Source: Dipteronia dyeriana (taxonomy: Eukaryota > Streptophyta > Magnoliopsida > Sapindales > Sapindaceae). From it: a stretch of 64,000 bases of DNA. Positions 59,110 through 64,000 of the stretch are shown in pieces. Under the pieces are notes generated by a model. The model ran no database searches, was not told the DNA's origin, and worked only from the letters and a program-made list of their open reading frames with translations. The DNA lies in contig CM065302.1 of assembly GCA_032871835.1 (NCBI GenBank), forward strand, positions 6,075,094 through 6,139,093, given 5' to 3'. Made by a program: the position numbers and the translations under genes. The first letter of the stretch is position 1; each line of letters opens with the position of its first letter.

Positions 59110-61124
59110 AAACTCTTTATTTACAGTTAAATTTTGCAACCTTTTTTTAGCATACTCTCAATCCCGAAGGCATGTTAATACCTCCACCATCTTCGGAGAC
59201 AAACAACTTTTTCTTGGTTCAATTATGCATCCATTGGTGTTGAAAGCTTGTTTTGAAGACACCGTTGACATGAGAATAACCAGTACGTCACGTGCTAAGT
59301 GTGACAGAACTGGATACTTGTACGTATAGGTCTTCCACTATAACAACAAATCAAACTCTTCATTGTCTTCAACAACATCAAACTGTGCTTCAAGGTACCT
59401 AATCAGTTCGGTACAAGAAGATGAGCCAGATCTTTGCCCTGAAGAAGTACTTGCTGATTTGTCATTTTTTCACCATTTCAGAAGGCTCCAACTTGTTTGC
59501 TTCGGCTCTGTCTCCGATTGTGTTGATTAGGGGGTGTCAATGTTGCCAAACCTGCTCTCATAAATACGAAAAATCTTGAACAACTTGGTTCGAATGTCAG
59601 TAATTTGTTCTGAATAATCTATTGACAAATTAATACCAATAAACTCAAGCAAAACTTCTAAACCAGATAATTTAATCCTAGGATCTACTATAACACTTAA
59701 GGCATAAAGTAGAGGAATGTTAGCCCAATATTTTTTCAACTTTGTCTTCATGGCAACAACTGTAGTGCCTAGATGTTCATCTTCTCTATAACTGTTTAAC
59801 ACTTCAGACATTTCCACTATCTGATGGATTGCCTGAGAAGATGTGGGGTAATAGACCCGGAAAGAGTTACAGTGACATTGTAAAAAATCTTTAAAAATTG
59901 ATTAAAAATCTTTGCCACATACCAATCGTCTGTGATAAGTGTTTTTGCTTCAGGACGACCTGTTTAGGCCAATTTCATGTTATAAAAACATGTAATTGTT
60001 GTATCATATTCCAAACAATTTTCTAACATTAAATAAGTAGAGCTCCACCTTACCGGCATATCAGTTTGGAATCGTCGGGGTTGGAGACTGTTTAATTTAC
60101 AATGTCTCTAGAATTCACTGAATCTAGGATTAGAACTGCAAATCCAAGAAATGGCATCTCTAATTCGATCTATTTTGTCGCTTACCTGCTTTAAACCAGC
60201 ATGTACAACTAAATTTATAATATGACATGCACACCGTTGATGGAAGAAATAACATCCATCTTGCGAGATATTTCATGCAACAAACAATGCAATAGAGCTA
60301 GTATTTATAGATGCATTATCTAATGTGATCGAAAGGATGTGATGCGTGATTTCATAAGTTTCTAAAACACAAATAATAACATTAAAAATGTTTTCTGTGG
60401 TATGTGCAAAATCCATAGGATGAAAACCAATAATTCTTTTTGTTATTCTCCAGTCATAATCTAAATAGTGTCCCGTGACACATAAATAGTCCTGTTTGGA
60501 ACATGCATTCCAAATATCAGAAGTTAATGCAACAAAGAAACTTAAATGTTGTATTTCAGCAATTAAGTCATCCCTTTGGGTTTCAAACAATCTTATCAAA
60601 TCATTTTTAGTGGTGGTTCTAGAAACAGGTTCATATTGGGGGTTATATACAGATGTGATTAATTCTTTATAAAATGAACTCTCACCAATACTGATCGATT
60701 GATCAGTTTGTGTAATTTATCGTGCCAAACACTCTCTAGCATGCATGGCGTCGAACTGCCACGTCGTAACGGACCTGTCTTGGTACCGTTGTAGTTGTGT
60801 CTGGGTTGTAGTGTCTACCTGTCCATGTGCAGACATACATTTGTACATATACCGTCTCAAATGTCCGGTTCCCTTCGTACTTGTAGCATAATCCTTATGA
60901 CAAAACTTACATTTAGCTCTGGGCCCAGACGTCCCGTCTGGGAGTATCATTTGGACTATGTTGAAACACTGCCACACATCTGATGTTAATTTTCTGGGAG
61001 GTGATGTTGGTATAACGGCGGAACCAGAAGGTCCCGCTTGAGTATGGGTCGGCTCCGAAATATCAAATTCATCGTTGAACATATTCAAACCGTCCGGAAA
61101 ATAAGGCTGTTGGTTAGGATTCAT
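59110..61124 (-). pseudogene. hAT transposase, broken
   Basis: From the ATG at 61124 (MNPNQQPYF) there is a BED zinc finger (SDVWQCFNIVQ, CKFCHKDYA, HLRRYMYKC), though its last part is altered. A stop follows near 60717. The catalytic core is at 60599-60273 (FVALTSDIWNACSKQDYLCV with the first catalytic Asp, HHILSITLDNASIN with the second). The insertion domain runs through 60270-59830 with stops. The DUF4413-like region is at 59817-59527 (YWANIPLLYALSVIVDPRIK) and the dimerisation domain near 59330-59110 (STVSSKQAFNTNGCIIEPRK). Most pieces lie in a single frame broken by nonsense codons. An intact product would excise and reinsert the element. Confidence 0.85.
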
Positions 61125-61570
61125 TATTTGAAGTAAAAGTATGAGCACTATAGTCGTTAATAGTCAAATTAAAAATCAATATTTACCAACAATAATCTTA
61201 ATTTACTAACAATAATTAATAAAAATAATACGACACTTACAATTATTATTTTACTTCAAAAAAAAATTAAATAAACAAAAAAATCATAATCTACTAACAA
61301 AAAATATTAAATTCACTACTACAAATAAAATTGATAAATTTATTAAAAACACATATGAAATGAAATACTAAACATAAAAATCTTAATATACTAATAAAAC
61401 TTATTAAAATTAACCACTACACGTAAAATTTATAATATACTGAAAAAATATATTATAATAAACAATTGCACAAAAAACTCATAAGCTACTAACAAAAAAT
61501 ATTAAATTCACTACAATAGATTAAATTGATAAATTTACTAACAACAAATATTAAATTAAATACTACACAT

Positions 61571-62262
61571 AAAAATCTTAATTTACTAATAAAACTTATT
61601 CAAATTAACTACTACACTTAAAATTCATGATATACTCACCAAAAATATTAAAATAAACAACTACACTAAAAATTCATAATTTATGAACAAAAAATATTAA
61701 ACTTAACTACTACACTTAACATTCATAATTTACTTATTGCAAAAATCAAATTCAGTAATACAAATTAACTTTCTAAATTTACTAATAACAAATATTAAAA
61801 TTACTACTAAACTTAAAAATATTAATATACTAAACAAATAATATTAACATTAAAACCCAAAAATTGATAAACTAACTAACTAAATAAAAATATTTTCATT
61901 TAGTAACTACAATCTAAAAATCTTAATTTACTAATAAAACTTATTCAAATTAACTACTACACTTAAAATTCATAATATACTCACCAAAAATATTAAAATA
62001 AACAACTACACTAAAAATTCATAATTTATGAACAAAAAATATTAAACTTAACTACTATACTTAACATTCATAATTTACTTATTGCAAAAATCAAATTCAG
62101 TAATACAAATTAACTTTCTAAATTTACTAATAACAAATATTAAAATTACTATTAAACTTAAAAATCTTAATATACTAAACAAATAATATTAACATTAAAG
62201 CCCAAAAATTGATAAACTAACTAACTAAATAAAAATATTTTCATTTAGTAACTACAATCTAA
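61571..62262. repeat. 345-bp tandem duplication
   Basis: Two head-to-tail copies of an AT-rich unit. For example AAAACTTATTCAAATTAACT starts at 61591 and 61936, and both copies end near TTTAGTAACTACAATCTAAA. Differences are few. It lies upstream of the hAT transposase, and related diverged phrases continue left to about 61200. Confidence 0.88.
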
Positions 62263-62680
62263 ACATAAACATATAATTTTACTATGAAAAAATGTTTGAA
62301 CAAAAGTAATAACAAAATTGTATCTTTAAAATTTGGTGTGCTGGTGGAAAATGTAGAGGATTTGGTAGAGAGAGTAATAATAAAATTGAATGAAAAAGTG
62401 TAGAGAATTGGAGAATATAGAGATTGAGATTTGGAGAATGAGTGATTGAAAGAATGATAGAGAGAGTGAATAGAAAATGAAATGGATAGAAATATTTATA
62501 GAAAAATTTGATTTGTGGGTCAAAATATAATTTGAAAGATTTTAGGGGGTGTTTTTGTAATTTTTTAATGCTCCAACAGCTGGAATTAAAAATCTAGTCG
62601 TTGGCTGACGTCAGCCAATGGAAGAATTTTGAATTTCTGTCGTTGGACAGATTTTTTTTTTTAAAAAATAAAAGGTTGAA
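62263..62680 (-). other. hAT transposase upstream region
   Basis: No coding sequence. It contains GA-rich stretches (62380-62470) and the phrase TTGGCTGACGTCAGCCAA (62600-62617), a perfect palindrome with a TGACGTCA core, the site class bound by bZIP/TGA factors. It is probably part of the transposon's promoter region. Confidence 0.5.
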
Positions 62681-63113
62681 ATGACGGACTGGCGGGTCGC
62701 TCCAGGGGCCTGGCACGCCGGCTAGGCGTGCCAGCCCACCGGACCTTATACCACCGGCCCGGCACGCGGCCCTGCACGCGGCCTGTCATGGACCGGGCCT
62801 CAGAGAGATAACATTTGTTCAAGGAGAGATAAATTTGTTCTAAAAGATGACCCCTACCATGGACACATGTCATCCATACAAGAAGAACGTAATGCTCACC
62901 CACCCTAGGTGAGCAAAAATGGACTCAATCATTATATACTTAATTAAAACTGAAGCCATTCGGACGTGATTCGTGAAACTATATGTTTATAGTTTATACA
63001 TCTGAATCGGAGGGAAGGCTAGCGATTTTAGATTAAAGGAATGCAAAGCATTTCAACATAAATAAATTCATAAAGAGACTTTCAACTTAAATCGATATCA
63101 TATTAACTAGTTA

Positions 63114-63313
63114 TTTAGTAGTATCTATCATTCAAAACAACTTCTGACCGATGAAACAAATCAAATTTTATTTATCGGCGAACGCTACAGCTTTCCAATA
63201 AGAAGATGTGATCTCAAGCAAATTATCTTCCTCCACTAACTTTCGAGTCCGGCAGTAAGATGGAACTACGTGAATCAGCTACTGTGCTATTGATGATTCT
63301 AACTTCTTTATCA
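63114..63313 (-). pseudogene. exonuclease-like gene relic, C-terminal part
   Basis: The minus strand reads DKEVRIINSTVADSRSSI, LPDSKVSGG, then in another frame NLLEITSSYWKAVAFADK, ICFIGQKLF and IDTTK. This aligns with residues 162-239 of the protein at 55335-56054 (DTEVRINSTVASIASSW..., WKAVAFSDED, CFIGYKML, VDATN). The YAIYD ExoIII block is deleted. It has one frameshift and several stops. Confidence 0.75.
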
Positions 63314-63329
63314 AATCATCAGTGAGAAT

Positions 63330-64000
63330 ATTACTCCTCACACATAGACATGACCACGATTCGATTCGAGCCATGGAACCAAACCGTAACAGTATGAAAT
63401 GAACCGTAATAGTAATCGGAACTGTAGAACCGATTTTGGAACCATAACCGTAACCGTGGGACTGAAAGTTCAGTTTCGGTTCTCCTCTAAAAAATCAGTC
63501 AGGAATCAACGGTTCAGTTCCGGTTCCAAACATTTTTTTTTAGGTTTGGGTCATTTGGGTCGTTTGGGTTTGTTTTTATTTTTCTCTCTTCTCACTTTTT
63601 CTTCTTCAAAATTCTCCTCCGATCTCTCTCCATCTCTCGATTTATTTTCTTTGATCCAAGCGACAACACTCAGTCAACACTCACCAGACTTCCATCGATA
63701 ACTCTCTCACCGGCGATCTCTTCATCTTTCCGTCGTCGCCGATTGATTAACTCCTAAATGAGCACCCACAATAGTACGGAGTCATGGGAGTAGCACAATG
63801 ATAAATAAGATTCGTTCCATGAGAATTGATGAATTGATTACCATCATTGATTGATTAAACTACTATTTAGACAAGCAAATGTTTGATGATTGAATTAGAC
63901 TACTAACACTAATTACATATAAACTACTTCTAGAGTGCAACTAATGAAACTTAACCAACAAGCAAACAAAACAAAGTCACACATAAGCAAGTGATTGTAT
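63330..64000. other. terminal sequence with AACCGTAAC repeats, no confirmed gene
   Basis: 63370-63530 contains many variants of GAACCGTAAC, CGGAAC and CGGTTC in both orientations, as in subterminal regions of some hAT-type elements. CT-rich sequence follows (63570-63740), resembling a plant 5' leader, but no convincing ORF. The element or gene, if any, continues beyond the window. Confidence 0.4.

Larger units (their letters stand above)
58540..62797 (-). mobile_element. Ac-like hAT transposon, decayed
   Basis: A hAT transposase relic on the minus strand is bracketed by GC-rich subterminal regions (58550-58760 and 62680-62797) packed with short CCTGG/GGCC/GCACG motifs that stand out in AT-rich DNA. 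This is the arrangement of Ac/Tag-type elements, whose transposase binds subterminal repeats. Exact terminal inverted repeats and an 8-bp duplication were not resolved. CCTCAG occurs just outside both candidate ends. The length of about 4.3 kb fits an autonomous Ac-like ancestor. Confidence 0.7.

Overview
This is nuclear DNA from a flowering plant, almost certainly a eudicot. It carries a complete five-exon TIR-NBS-LRR resistance gene (a class essentially absent from grasses), spliceosomal GT-AG introns, an interstitial (TTTAGGG)n tract, several classes of plant LTR retrotransposon, hAT, PIF/Harbinger and Mutator-type DNA elements, and a caulimovirid-like movement-protein fragment. The background is AT-rich with many (TA)n and (TTA)n microsatellites. 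I cannot name the species.

Layout. 631-12659: a complete Ty3/gypsy element of the Tat type on the minus strand, with 848-bp LTRs and a perfect 5-bp target duplication. Its gag-pol is broken, but on the opposite strand, between pol and the 3' LTR, it carries an undamaged three-exon ORF of about 945 aa. 13138-28482: an old minus-strand Ty1/copia element (A). It is split inside the reverse-transcriptase active-site codons by a second, plus-strand SIRE/Maximus-like copia element (B, 14371-23983), and an hAT-type MITE sits inside its right LTR. 28483-31316: intergenic, with a duplicated promoter-like segment. 31317-36060: the intact TNL gene, 1182 aa. 37620-46560: a PIF/Harbinger transposase remnant containing a MITE, which itself contains a rearranged copia element (C) with its LTRs in inverted orientation. 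47418-50628: an AT-rich terminal-inverted-repeat element carrying a GC-richer unexplained island and an endogenous pararetrovirus fragment. 50992-63313: degenerate members of a local exonuclease-like gene family with one apparently intact copy (55335-56054), interleaved with MITEs, a candidate solo LTR and a decayed Ac-like hAT transposon holding an interstitial telomere tract.

The only host genes I can support are the TNL immune receptor and the cluster of Werner-exonuclease-like (DEDDy fold) genes. That cluster has five recognisable members between 36 and 63 kb, all on the minus strand. One is open, one has a single nonsense codon and three are fragments. In both longer copies the ExoI D-x-E motif reads D-x-K, so the family looks catalytically altered. 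The candidate solo LTR lies in sense orientation 59 bp upstream of the open copy. Everything else is mobile or simple-repeat DNA, nested up to three levels deep.

Most likely to repay attention: the antisense spliced ORF of the Tat element, the exonuclease-like cluster beside the TNL, the pararetrovirus fragment that starts at its tRNA-primer site between (TA)n tracts, and the inverted copia C structure. All coordinates, splice sites and comparisons were read by eye; no alignment or database search was run.
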